A stretch of DNA of 64,000 nt from NCBI GenBank assembly GCA_903813345.2, contig CAIIXF020000001.1:24787915-24851914 (forward strand), read 5' to 3'. Origin of the DNA: Owenia fusiformis. Lineage: Eukaryota > Annelida > Polychaeta > Sabellida > Oweniidae. A program made the position numbers and the translations under genes. This document shows positions 30,001 through 43,695 of the stretch, piece by piece. Below the pieces are notes generated by a model. That model saw nothing but the letters and a program-made list of their open reading frames with translations, had not been told where the DNA came from and searched no databases. Each line of letters begins with the position of its first letter. Position 1 is the stretch's first letter.

Positions 30001-33000
30001 GTGGCTGACACAACTACAGCTGATGCTACAACAACAGTTGCTGATGCAACAACGGCTGATGTTACAACAACAGTTGCTGACACAACTACAGTGGCTGACG
30101 CAACTACAGCAGATACTACAGCAGCTGATGCTACAAGTACAGTGGCTGACACAACTACAGCTGATGCCACAACAACAGTTGCTGATGCAACAACGGCTGA
30201 TGTTACAACAACAGTATCTGACATAACTACAGGGGCTGACGCAACTACGGCAGATACTACAGCAGCTGTTGCTACAACTACAGTGGCTGACACAACTGCA
30301 GCTGATACTACAACAACAGTTGCTGATGGAACAACGGCTGATGTTACAACAACAGTTGCTGACACAACTACAGTGGCTGACGCAACTACGGCAGATACTA
30401 CATCAGCTGATGCTACAACTACAGTGGCTGACACATCTGCAGCTGATGCTACAACAACAGTTGCTGATGCAACAACGGCTGATGTTACAACAACAGTAGT
30501 TGACACAACTACAGTGGCTGACGCAACTACGGCAAAATCTACTGCAGCTGATGCTACAACTACAGTGGCTGACACAACTGCAGCTGATGCTACAACAACA
30601 GTTGCTGATGCAACATCGGCTGATGTTACAAAAACAGTAGCTGACACAACTACAGTGGCTGACGCAACTACGGCAGATAGTACAGCAGCTGATTATACAA
30701 CTACAGTGGCTGACACAACTACAGCTGATGCTACAACAACAGTTGCTGATGCAACAACGGCTGATGTTACAACAACAGTAGCTGACACAACTACAGTGGC
30801 TGACGCAACTACGACAGATACTACAGCAGTTGATGCTACAACTACAGTGGCTGACACAACTTCAGCTGATGCTACAACAACAGTTGGTGATGCAACAACG
30901 GCTGATGTTACAACAACAGTGGCTGACACAACTTCAGTGGCTGACGCAACTACGGTAGATACTACAGCAGCTGATGCTACAACTACAGTGGCTGACACAA
31001 CTGCAGCTGATGCTACAACAACAGTTGCTGATGCAACAACGGCTGATGTTACAACAACAGTTGCTGAAACAACTACAGTGGCTGACACAACTACGGCAGA
31101 TACTACAGCAGCTGATGCTACAATTACAGTGGCTGACACAACTACAGCTGATGCTACAACAACAGTTGCAAATGCAACAACGGCTGATGTTACAAAAACA
31201 GTTGCTGACACAACTACAGTGGCTGACGCAACTATGGCAGATACTACAGCAGCTGATGCTACAAGTACTGTGGCTGACACAACTACAGCTGATGCTACAG
31301 CAACAGTTGCTGATGCAACAACGGCTGATGTTACAACAAAAGTACCTGACATAATTACAGTGGCTGACGCAACTACGGCAGATACTACAGCAGCTGTTGC
31401 TACAACTACAGTGGCTGACACAACTGCAGCTGATGCTACAACAACAGTTGCTGATGGAACAACGTCTGATGTTACAACAACAGTTGCTGACACAACTACA
31501 GTGACTGACGCAACAACGGCAGATACTACAGCAGCTGATGCTACAACTACAGTGGCTGACACAACTGCAGCTGATGCTACAACAACAGTTGCTGATGCAA
31601 CATCGGCTGATGTTACAACAACAGTAGCTGACACAACTACAGTGGCTGACGCAACTACGGCAGATACTACAGCAGCTGATGTTACAACTACAGTGGCTTA
31701 CACAACTTCAGCTGATGCTACAACAACAGTTGCTGATGCAACAACGGCTGATGTTACAACAACAGTTGCTGACACAACTACAGTGGCTGACGCAACTACG
31801 GCAGATACTACAGCAGCAGATGCTACAAGTACAGTGGTTGACACAACTACAGCTGATGCTACAACAACAGTTGCTCATGCAACAACGGCTGATGTTACAA
31901 CAACAGTAGCTGACACAACTACAGTGGCTGACGCAACTACGGCAGATACTACAGCAGCTGATGCTACAACTACAGTGGCTGACACAACTTCAGCTGATGC
32001 TACAACAACAGTTGCTGCTGATGCTACAACTACAGTGGCTGACACAACTGCAGATGATGCTACAACAACAGTTGCTGATGCAACAACGGCTGATGTTACA
32101 ACAACAGTGGCTGACACAACTACAGTGGCTGACGCAACTACAGTAGATACTACAGCAGCTGATGCTACAACTACAGTGGCTGACACAACTACAGCTGATG
32201 CTACAACAACAGTTGCTGATGCAACAACGGCTGATGTTACAACAACAGTTGCTGACACAACTACAGTGGCTGACGCAACTACAGCAGATACTACAGCAGC
32301 TGATGCTACAAGTACTGTGGCTGACACAACTACAGCTGATGCTACAGCAACAGTTGCTGATGCAACAACGGCTGATGCTACAACAACAGTTTCTGACACA
32401 ACTACATTGGCTGATGCAACTACGGCAGATACTACAGCAGCTGGTGCTACAAGTACAGTGACTGACACAACTGCAGCTGATGCTACAACAACAGTTGCTG
32501 ATGCAACAACGGCTGATGTTACAACAACAGTAGCTGACACAACTACAGTGGCTGACGCAACTACGGCAGATACTACAGCAGCTGATGCTACAACTAAAGT
32601 GGCTGACACAACTACAGCTGATGCTACAACAACAGTTGCTGATGCAACAACGGCTGATGTTACAACAACAGTTGCTGACACAACTACAGTGGCTGACGCA
32701 ACTACAGCAGATACTACAGCAGCTGATGCTACAAGTACAGTGGCTGACACAACTACAGCTGATGCCACAACAACAGTTGCTGATGCAACAACGGCTGATG
32801 TTACAACAACAGTATCTGACATAACTACAGGGGCTGACGCAACTACGGCAGATACTACAGCAGCTGTTGCTACAACTACAGTGGCTGACACAACTGCAGC
32901 TGATACTACAACAACAGTTGCTGATGGAACAACGGCTGATGTTACAACAACAGTTGCTGACACAACTACAGTGGCTGACGCAACTACGGCAGATACTACA

Positions 33001-36000
33001 TCAGCTGATGCTACAACTACAGTGGCTGACACATCTGCAGCTGATGCTACAACAACAGTTGATGATGCAACAACGGCTGATGTTACAACAACAGTAGTTG
33101 ACACAACAACAGTGGCTGACGCAACTACGGCAAAATCTACTGCAGCTGATGCTACAACTACAGTGGCTGACACAACTGCAGCTGATGCTTCAACAACAGT
33201 TGCTGATGCAACATCGGCTGATGTTACAAAAACAGTAGCTGACACAACTACAATGGCTGACGCAACTACGGCAGATAGTACAGCAGCTGATTATACAACT
33301 ACAGTGGCTGACACAACTACAGCTGATGCTACAACAACAGTTGCTGATGCAACAACGGCTGATGTTACAACAACAGTAGCTGACACAACTACAGTGGCTG
33401 ACGCAACTACGACAGATACTACATCAGTTGATGCTACAACTACAGTGGCTGACACAACTTCAGCTGATGCTACAACAACAGTTGGTGATGCAACAACGGC
33501 TGATGTTACAACAACAGTGGCTGACACAACTTCAGTGGCTGACGCAACTACGGTAGATACTACAGCAGCTGATGCTACAACTACAGTGGCTGACACAACT
33601 GCAGCTGATGCTACAACAACAGTTGCTGATGCAACAACGGCTGATGTTACAACAACAGTTGCTGAAACAACTACAGTGGCTGACACAACTACGGCAGATA
33701 CTACAGCAGCTGATGCTACAATTACAGTGGCTGACACAACTACAGCTGATGCTACAACAACAGTTGCAAATGCAACAACGGCTGATGTTACAAAAACAGT
33801 TGCTGACACAACTACAGTGGCTGACGCAACTATGGCAGATACTACAGCAGCTGATGCTACAAGTACTGTGGCTGACACAACTACAGCTGATGCTACAGCA
33901 ACAGTTGCTGATGCAACAACGGCTGATGTTACAACAAAAGTACCTGACATAATTACAGTGGCTGACGCAACTACGGCAGATACTACAGCAGCTGTTGCTA
34001 CAACTACAGTGGCTGACACAACTGCAGCTGATGCTACAACAACAGTTGCTGATGGAACAACGTCTGATGTTACAACAACAGTTGCTGACACAACTACAGT
34101 GACTGACGCAACAACGGCAGATACTACAGCAGCTGATGCTACAACTACAGTGGCTGAAACAACTGCAGCTGATGCTACAACAACAGTTGCTGATGCAACA
34201 TCGGCTGATGTTACAACAACAGTAGCTGACACAACTACAGTGGCTGACGCAACTACGGCAGATACTACAGCAGCTGATGTTACAACTACAGTGGCTTACA
34301 CAACTTCAGCTGATGCTACAACAACAGTTGCTGATGCAACAACGGCTGATGTCAAAACAACAGTTGCTGACACAACTACAGTGGCTGACGCAACTACGGC
34401 AGATACTACAGCAGCAGATGCTACAAGTACAGTGGTTGACACAACTACAGCTGATGCTACAACAACAGTTGCTGATGCAACAACGGCTGATGTTACAACA
34501 ACAGTAGCTGACACAACTACAGTAGCTGACGCAACTACGCCAGATACTACAGCAGCTGATGCTACAACTACAGTGGCTGACACAACTCCAGCTGATGCTA
34601 CAACAACAGTTGCTGATGCAACAACGGCTGATGCTACAACAACAGTTTCTGACACAATTACAGTGGCTGACGCAACTACAGCAGATACAACAGCAGCTGA
34701 TGCTACAACTACAGTGGCTGACACAACTGCAGCTGATGCTACAACAACAGTTGCTGATGCAACATCGGCTGATGTTACAACAACAGTAGCTGACACAACT
34801 ACAGTGGCTGACGCAACTACGGCAGATACTTCAGCAGCTGATGCTACAACTACAGTGGCTTACACAACTTCAGCTGATGCTACAACAACAGTTGCTGATG
34901 CAACAACGGCTGATGCTACAACAACAGTTTCTGACACAACTACAGTGGCTGATGCAACTACGGCAGATACTACAGCAGCTGGTGCTACAAGTACAGTGGC
35001 TGACACAACTACAGCTGATGCTACAACAACAGTTGCTGATGCAACAACGGCTGATGCTACAACAACAGTTTCTGACACAACTACAGTGGCTGATGCAACT
35101 ACGGCAGATACTACAGCAGCTGGTGCTACAAGTACAGTGGCTGACACAACTACAGCTGATGCTACAACAACAGTTGCTGATGCAACAACGGCTGAAGTTA
35201 CAACAACAGTTGCTGACACAACTACAGTGGCTGACGCAACTACAGCAGATACAACAGCAGCTGATGCTACAAGTACAGTGGCTGACACAACTACAGCTGA
35301 TGCTACAACAACAGTTGCCCAAGCAACAACGGCTGATGTTACAACAACAGTAGCTGACACAACTACAATGGCTGACGCAACTACGGCAGATACTACAGCA
35401 GCTGATGCTACAACTACAGTGGCTGACACAACTACAGCTGATGCTACAACAACAGTTGCTGATGCAACAACGGCTGATGTTACAACAACAGTTGCTGACA
35501 CAACTACAGTGGCTGACGGAACTACGGCAGATACTACAGCAGCTGATGCTACAAGTACAGTGGCCGACACAATTACAGCTGATGCTACAACAACAGTTGC
35601 TGATGCAACAACGGCTGATGTTACAACAACAGTAGCTGACACAACTACAGTAGCTGATGCAACTACACCAGATACTACATCAGCTGATGCTACAACTACA
35701 GTGGCTGACACAACTGTAGCTGATGCTACAACAACAGTTACTGATGCAACAACGGCTGATGTTACAACAACAGTTGCTGAAACAACAACAGTGGCTGACG
35801 CAACTACGGCAGATACTACAGCAGCTGATGCTACAACTACAGTGGATGACACAACTACAGCTGATGCTACAACAACAGTTGCTGATGCAACAACGGCTGA
35901 TGTTACAACAACAGTTGCTGACACAACTACAGTGGCTGATGCAACTACGGCAGATACTATAGCAGCTGATGCTACAAGTACTGTGGCTGACACAACTACA

Positions 36001-39000
36001 GCTGATGCTACAACAACAGTTGCTGATGCAACTATAGTGGCTGACGCAACTACGGCAGATACTACAGCAGCTGATGCTACAACAATAGTGGCTGGCGCAA
36101 CTAAGGCAGATACTACAGCAGTTGATGCTACAAGTACAGTGGCAGACACAACTACAGCTGATGCTACAACAACAATTGCTAATTCAACAACGGCTGATGT
36201 TACAACAACAGTTGCTGACACAACTACAGTGGCTGACGCAACTACGGCAGATACTATAGCAGCTGATGCTACAAGTACTGTGGCTGACACAACTACAGCT
36301 GATGCTACAACAACAGTTGCTGGTGCAAAAACGGCTGATGTTACAACAACAGTAGCTGACACAACTACAGTGGCTGACACAACTACGGCAGATACTACAG
36401 CAGCTGATGCTACAACTACAGTGGTTGACACAAATACAGCTGATGATACATCTACAGTTCCTGATGCAACAACTGCTGATGTTACAACAACAGTAGCTGA
36501 CACAACTACAGTGGCTGACACAACTACGGCAGATACTACACCAGCTGATGCTACAGGTACAGTGGATGACACAACTACAGCTGATGCTACAACAACAGTT
36601 GCTGATGCAAGAACGGCTGATGTTACTTCAACAGCAGCTGACACAACTACAGTAACTGACGCAACTACGGCAGATACTACAGCAGCTGATGCTACAACTA
36701 CAGTGGCTGACAGAACTACAGCTGATGCTACAACAACAGTTGCTGATGCAACAACGGCTGATGTTACAACAACAGTAGCTGACACAACTACAGTGGCTGA
36801 CACAACTACGGCAGATACTACAGCAGCTGATGCTACAAGTAAAGTGGCTGACACAACTACAGCTGATGCTACAACAACAGCTGCTGATGCAACAACGGCT
36901 AATTTTACAACAACAGTTGCTGACACAACTACAGTGGCTGGCGCAACTACGGCAGATACTACACCAGCTGATGCTACAGGTACAGTGGATGACACAACTA
37001 CAGCTGATGCTACAACAACAGTTGCTGATGCAATAACGGCTGATGTTACTTCAACAGCAGCTGACACAACTACAGTAACTGACGCAACTACGGCAGATAC
37101 TACAGCAGCTGATGCTACAACTACAGTGGCTGACAGAACTACAGCTGATGCTACAACAACAGTTGCTGATGCAACAACGGCTGATATTACAACAACAGTA
37201 GCTGACACAACTACAGTGGCTGATGCAACTACGACAGAAAATACAGTAGCTAATACTACAAGTACAGCGGCTGACACAACTACAGCTGATGCTACAACAA
37301 CAGTTGCTGATGCAACAACGGCTGATGTTACAACAAGAGTAGCTGACACAACTACAGTGGCTGACGCAACTACGGCAGATACTACAGCAGCTATTGCTAC
37401 AACTACAGTGGCTGACACAACTACAGCTGATGCTACAAAAACAGTTGCTGATGCAACAACGGCTGGTGTTACAACAACAGTAGCTGATACAATTGCAGTG
37501 GCTGACGCAACTACAGAAGATACTAGAGCAGCTGATAATACAACTACCGTGGCTGACACAACTACAACCGATGCTACAACAACAGTTGCTGATGCAACAA
37601 CTGCTGATGTTACAACAACAGTTCCTGACACAACTACAATTGCCGGCGCGACTACGGCAGATACTACAGTAGCTGATGCTACAAATACAGTGGCTGACAC
37701 AACTACAGCTGATGTTACAACAAGAGTAGCTGACACAACTACAGTGGCTGACGCAACTACGGCAGATACTACAGCAGCTATTGCTACAACTACAGTGGCT
37801 GACACAACTGCAGCTGATGCTTCAACAACAGTTGCTGATGCAACAACGGCTGATGTTACAACAACAGTAGTTGACACAACTACAGTGACTGACGCAACTA
37901 CGGCAGATACTACAGCAGCTGATGCTACAACTACAGTGGATTACACATCTACAGCTGATGCTACAACAACAGTTGCTGATGCAACAACGGCTGATGTTAC
38001 AACTACAGTTGCTGACACAACTACAGCTGATACTACAAAAACAGTTGCTGATGCAACAACTGCTGATGTTACAACAACAGTAGCTGACACAACTACAGTT
38101 GCTGACGCAACTACACCAGATACTACATCAGCTGGCACAACTACAGTGGCTGACGCAACTACGGCAGATACTACAGCAGCTATTGCTACAAGTACAGTGG
38201 CTGACACAACTACAGCTGATGCTACAACAACAGTTGCTGATGCAAGAACGGCTGATGTTACTTCAACAGCAGCTGACACAACTACAGTGGCTGACGCAAC
38301 TACGGCAGATACTACAGCAGCTGATGCTACAACTACAGTGGCTGAAACAACTACAGCTAATGCTGCAACAATAGTTGCTGATGCAGCAACGGCTGATGTT
38401 ACAACAACAGTTGCTGACACAACTACAGTGGCTGACGCAACTACGGCAGATACAACAGCAGCTATTGTAACAAGTACAGTGGCTGACACAACTGCAGCTG
38501 ATGCTACAACAACAGTTGCTGATGCAACAACTGCTGATGTTACAACAACAGTTCCTGACACAACTACAATTGCCGGCGCGACTATGGTAGATACTACAGT
38601 AGCTGATGCTATAAGTACAGTGGCTGACATAACTACAGCTGATGTTACAACAACAGTTGCTGATGCAACAACGGCTGATGTTACAACAACAGTAGCTGAC
38701 ACAACTACAATGACTGACGCAACTACGGCAGATACTAAAGCATCTGATGCTACAACTACAGTGACTGACGCAACTAAAGCTGATGCTACAACAACAGTTG
38801 CTGATGCAACAATGGCTGATGTTACAACAACACTTGCTGACACAACTACAGTGGCTGATGCAACTACGGCAGATACTATAGCAGCTGATGCTACAAGTAC
38901 TGTGGCTGACACAACTACAGCTAATGCTACAACAACATTTGCTGATGCAACAACGGCTCATGTTACAACAACAGTAGCTGACACAACTACAGTGGCTGAC

Positions 39001-42000
39001 GCAACTACGGCAGATACTACAGCAGCTGATGCTACAACAACAGTGGCTGACGCAACTACGGCAGATATTTCAGCAGTTGATGCTACAAGTACAGTGGCTG
39101 ACACAACTACAGCCGGTGCTACAACAACAGTTGCTAATGCAACAACGGCTGATGTTACAAAAACAGTTGCTGACACAACTACAGTGGCTGACGCAACTAC
39201 GGCAGATACTACAGCAGCTGATGCTACAAGTACAGTGGCTGACACAACTGCAGCTGACGCTACAACAACAGTTGCTGATGCAACAACTGCTGATGTTACA
39301 ACAACAGTAGCTGACAAAATTACAGTGGCTGAAGCAACTACGGCAGATACTACAGCAGCTGATGCTACAACAACAGTGGCTGACGCAACTACGGCAGATA
39401 CTACAGCAGTTGAGGCTACAAGTACAGTGGCTGACACAAATACAGCTGATACTTCAACAACAGTTGCTGATGCAACAACGGCTGATGTTACAACAACAGT
39501 AGCTGACACAACTACAGTGACTGACGCAACTACGGCAGATACTACAGCACCTGATGCTACAACTACAGTGGCTGACACAACTACAGCTGATGCTTCAACA
39601 ACAGTTGCTGATGAAACAATGGCTGATGTTACAACAACACTTGCTGTCACAACTACAGTGGCTGAAGCAACTACGGCAGATACTATAGCAGCTGATGCTA
39701 CAAGTACTGTGGCTGACACAACTACAGCTGATGCTACAACAACATTTGCTGATGCAACAACGGCTCATGTTACAACAACAGTAGCTGACACAACTACAGT
39801 GGCTGACGCAACTACGGCAGATACTACAGCAGCTGATGCTACAACTACAGTGGATGACACAACTACAGCTGATACTACAACAACAATTGCTGATGCAACA
39901 ACAGCTGATGTTACAACAACAGTTGCTGACACAACTACAGTGGCTGAAGCAACTACGGCAGATACTACAGCAGCTGATGTTACAACAACAGTTGCTGATG
40001 CAACAACGGCTGATGTTACAACAACAGTTGCTGACACAACTACAGTGGCTGACGCAACTACGGCAGATACTACAGCAGTTGATGCTACAACTACAGTGGA
40101 TGACACAACAGTTGCTGATGCAACTATAGTGGCTGACGCAACTACTGCAGATACTACAGCAGTTGATGCTACAACTACAGTGGCTGACACAACTACAGCT
40201 GATGCTACAACAACAGTTGCTGATGCAAGAACGGCTGATGTTACTTCAACAGCAGCTGACACAACTACAGTGGCTGACGCAACTACGGAAGATACTACAG
40301 CAACTGATGCTACAAGTACAGTGGCTGACACAACTACAGCTGATGTTACAACAACAGTTGCTGATGCAACAACGGCTGATGTTACAACAACAGTTGCTGA
40401 CACAACTACAGTGGCTGACGCAACTACGGCAGATACTACAGCAGTTGATGCTACAAATACAGTGGATGACACAACTACAGCTGATGCTACAACAACAGTT
40501 GCTGATGCAACTATAGTGGCTGACTCAACTACGGCAGATAATACAGCAGTTGATGCTACAACTACAGTGGCTGACACAACTACAGCTGATGCTACAACAA
40601 CAGTTGCTGAAGCAAGAACGGCTGATGTTACTTCAACAGCAGCTGACACAACTACAGTGGCTGACACAACTACGGAAGATACTACAGCAACTGATGCTAC
40701 AACTACAGTGGCTGAAACAACTACAGCTGATGCTACAACAACAGTTGCTGATGCAGCAACGGCTGATGTTACAACAGCAGTTGCTGACACTACTACAGTG
40801 GCTGACGCAACTACGGCAGATATTACAGCAGCTGTTGCTAAAATTACAGTGGCTGACACAACTACAGCTGATGCTACAACAACAGTTGCTGATGCAACAA
40901 CGGCTGATGTAACAACAACAGTTGCTGACACAACTACAGTGGCTGACGCAACTACGGCAGATACTACAGCAGCTGATGCTACAAGTACAGTGGCTGACAC
41001 AACTGCAGCTGACGCTACAACAACAGTTGCTGATGCAACAACTGCTGATGTTACAACAGCAGTAGCTGACAAAACTACAGTGGCTGAAGCAACTACGGCA
41101 GATACTACAGCAGCTGATGCTACAACAATAGTGGCTTACGCAACTACGGCAGATACTACAGCAGTTGAAGCTACAAGTACAGTGGCTGACACAATTACAG
41201 CTGATACTACAACAACAGTTGCTGATGCAACAACGGCTGATGTTACAACAACAGTAGCTGACACAACTACAGTGACTGATGCAACTACGGCAGATACTAG
41301 AGCAGCTGATGCTACAACTACAGTGGCTGACACAACTACAGCTGATGCTACAACAACAGTGGCTGATGCAAGAACGGCTGATGTTACTTCAACAGCAGCT
41401 GACACAACTACAGTGGCTGACGCAACTACGGCAGATACTACAGCAGCTGATGTTACAACAACAGTTGCTGATGCAACAACGGCTGATGTTACAACAACAG
41501 TTGCTGACACAACTACAGTGGCTGGCGCAACTACGGCAGATACTACAGCAGTTGATGCTACAACTACAGTATATGACACAACAGTTGCTGATGCAACTAT
41601 AGTGGCTGACGCAACTACTGCAGATACTACAGCAGTTGATGCTACAACTACAGTGGCTGACACAACTACAGCTGATGCTACAACAACAGTTGCTGATGCA
41701 AGAACGGCTGATGTTACTTCAACAGCAGCTGACACAACTACAGTGGCTGGCGCAACTACGGAAGATACTACAGCAACTGATGCTACAAGTACAGTGGCTG
41801 ACACAACTACAGCTGATGCTACAACAACAGTTGCTGATGCAACAACGGCTGGTGTAACAACAACAGTAGCTGACACAACTACAGTGGCTGACGCAACTAC
41901 GGCAGATACTACAGCAGCTGATGCTACAAGTAAAGTGGCTGACACAACTACAGCTGATGCTGCAACAACAGTTGCTGATGCAACAACGGCTGATGTTACA

Positions 42001-43695
42001 ACAACAGTTGCTGACACAACTACAGTGGCTGACGCAACTACGGCAGATACTACAGCAGTTGTTGCTACAACTACAGTGGATGACACAACTACAGCTGATG
42101 CTACAACAACAGTTGCTGATGCCCCAACGGCTGATGTTACAACAACAGTTGCTGACACAACTACAGTGGCTGACAAAACCACGGCAGATACTACAGCAGC
42201 TGATGCTACAAGTACAGTGGCTGACACAACTACAGCTGATGCTACAACAACAGTTGCTGATGCAATAACGGCTGAAGTTACAACAACTACGGCTGATGCT
42301 ACAACAACAACCATTGCTGATGCAACAACGGCTGATGCTACAACAACAGTTGCTGACACAACTACAGTGGCTGACGCAACTACGACAGATATTACAGCAG
42401 CTGATGCCACAACTATAGTTGCTTACACAACTACAGCTTATGCAACAACTGCAACAACAGTTGCTGATGCAACAACAGCTGTTGTTAAAACGACAGCTGC
42501 TGAGACAACTACATTGCATGACATAACAACGGCAGATTCTACAGCAGCTAATGATGCAACTACAGTGGCTGTCACAACTACAGCTGATGCTACAACAACA
42601 GTTGCTGATGCAGCAACAGCTGATGTTACAACATCAGTTGGTGACACAACTACAGTGGCTGACACAACTACAGCTGATGCTACAACTTCAGTTGCTGATG
42701 CAGCAACAGCTAATGTTACAACAACAATTGCTGACACAACTACAGTTCCTGACGCATTTACAGCTTATGCGACAACAACAGTTGCTGATGTAACAACATC
42801 TGATGTTACGACATTGAAAGATAGTACTGATGTTTCAGCAACAGTTGCTGATACAGCAACAGTTGCTAATGCAACAACGGCTGATGTTACAGCAACAGTA
42901 GCTGACACGACTACAGTGGCTAACGCAACTACGGCATATACAGCAGCTGATGCTACAACTTCAGTGGCTGACAGATCTACAATTGATGCTACAACAACAG
43001 TTACTGAAGGAACCACGGCTGAAGTTACAACAACATTAGCTGACACAACTACAGTGGCTGCAACAACTACGGCAGATACTACAGGAGCTGATACTAAAGC
43101 TACAATTGCTGATACAACTACAACTAATGGTACAACAGCTGCTTATGCAACAACGGCTGAAGTTACAACAATAGTTGCTGACACAACTACAGAAGATGTC
43201 ACGTCTACGGCAGATACTACAGGAGCTGATACTAAAGCTACAGTTGCTGATACAACTACAACTAATGGTACAACAGCTGCTTATGCAACAACGGCTGAAG
43301 TTACAACAATAGTTGCTGACACAACTACAGAAGATGTCACGTCTACGGCAGATACTACAGCAGCTGGTGCTACAACTTCAATGGATGACACAGCTAAAAT
43401 GTCTGACGCAACTACGACAATCCTTTATGCAACAACAGTTGTTGATACTATTACCCCAATTTCAACTGCAGTTGCTGATAGAACAACCACTGAAACAACA
43501 ACAATTGGTGATTCAGCAAGCCCTGGTTTAACAGTTATGGATACCACTACCACTCATACTACAACCGAAGTATCCCGATTGATAGGAGTAATCCGTATTA
43601 CTCATTATAATGGCTATACTGCCATGTTCAATTCCAGCCTTAGTAATGTATCAACGCCATTTTACCAAGGTTTACAAGCTGAAACTTGCCTTGAG
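1..43695 (+). CDS. Exon (partial at 5' end): giant Thr/Ala/Asp repeat exon plus first half of SEA domain 1
   Basis: Frame 1 is open from the first base, so the exon begins outside the window; the first in-frame GTG near base 49 is a repeat Val codon, not a start. The exon contributes 14565 codons with no stop. Residues to about base 43420 are 47-residue repeats that become irregular near the end (about 42270-43570). The last 37 codons, from about 43585, begin a SEA domain, with an aromatic, Asn-rich stretch ending in Cys-Leu-Glu before the donor GAG|GTAAAT at 43695/43696 (phase 0). Reading on past the donor gives a short tail stopping at TGA 43762-43764, which is intron. At 43.7 kb or more this is larger than the biggest vertebrate exons I know (MUC16 about 22 kb, titin about 17 kb). 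Assembly collapse or expansion cannot be judged from sequence alone. Confidence 0.93.

Larger units (their letters stand above)
1..43420 (+). repeat. 141-bp (47-codon) coding tandem repeat array, roughly 300 copies
   Basis: The consensus unit has eight Ala-Asp steps spaced 5, 5, 7, 5, 7, 5, 7 and 6 residues apart, each followed by Thr runs (ADATT, ADTTA, ADATTTV, ADTTT, ADATTTV, ADATT, ADVTTTV, ADTTTV). By count the consensus holds 21 Thr, 13 Ala, 8 Asp and 5 Val, with no Ser, Pro, Lys or Arg. Variants substitute Ser, Gly, Asn, Ile, Pro or Arg at single positions. Some Asn variants (DNTTT, ANATT) create N-glycosylation sequons. Unit-length changes are whole codons. Thr density predicts heavy O-glycosylation, while the regular Asp lattice makes the backbone strongly acidic, unlike Pro/Thr/Ser mucin repeats. 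Copy number is an estimate from length divided by period. Confidence 0.95.

Noticed and set aside
197-42268. Many short plus-strand frames rich in Leu and Gln in the array
   Set aside because: They are the +2 reading of the same repeat and stop at variant units; no independent coding signal.
1-43420. CRISPR array or non-coding satellite
   Set aside because: There are no unique spacers between fixed repeats, all length changes keep the frame, and the array is continuous with SEA/EGF/transmembrane exons.
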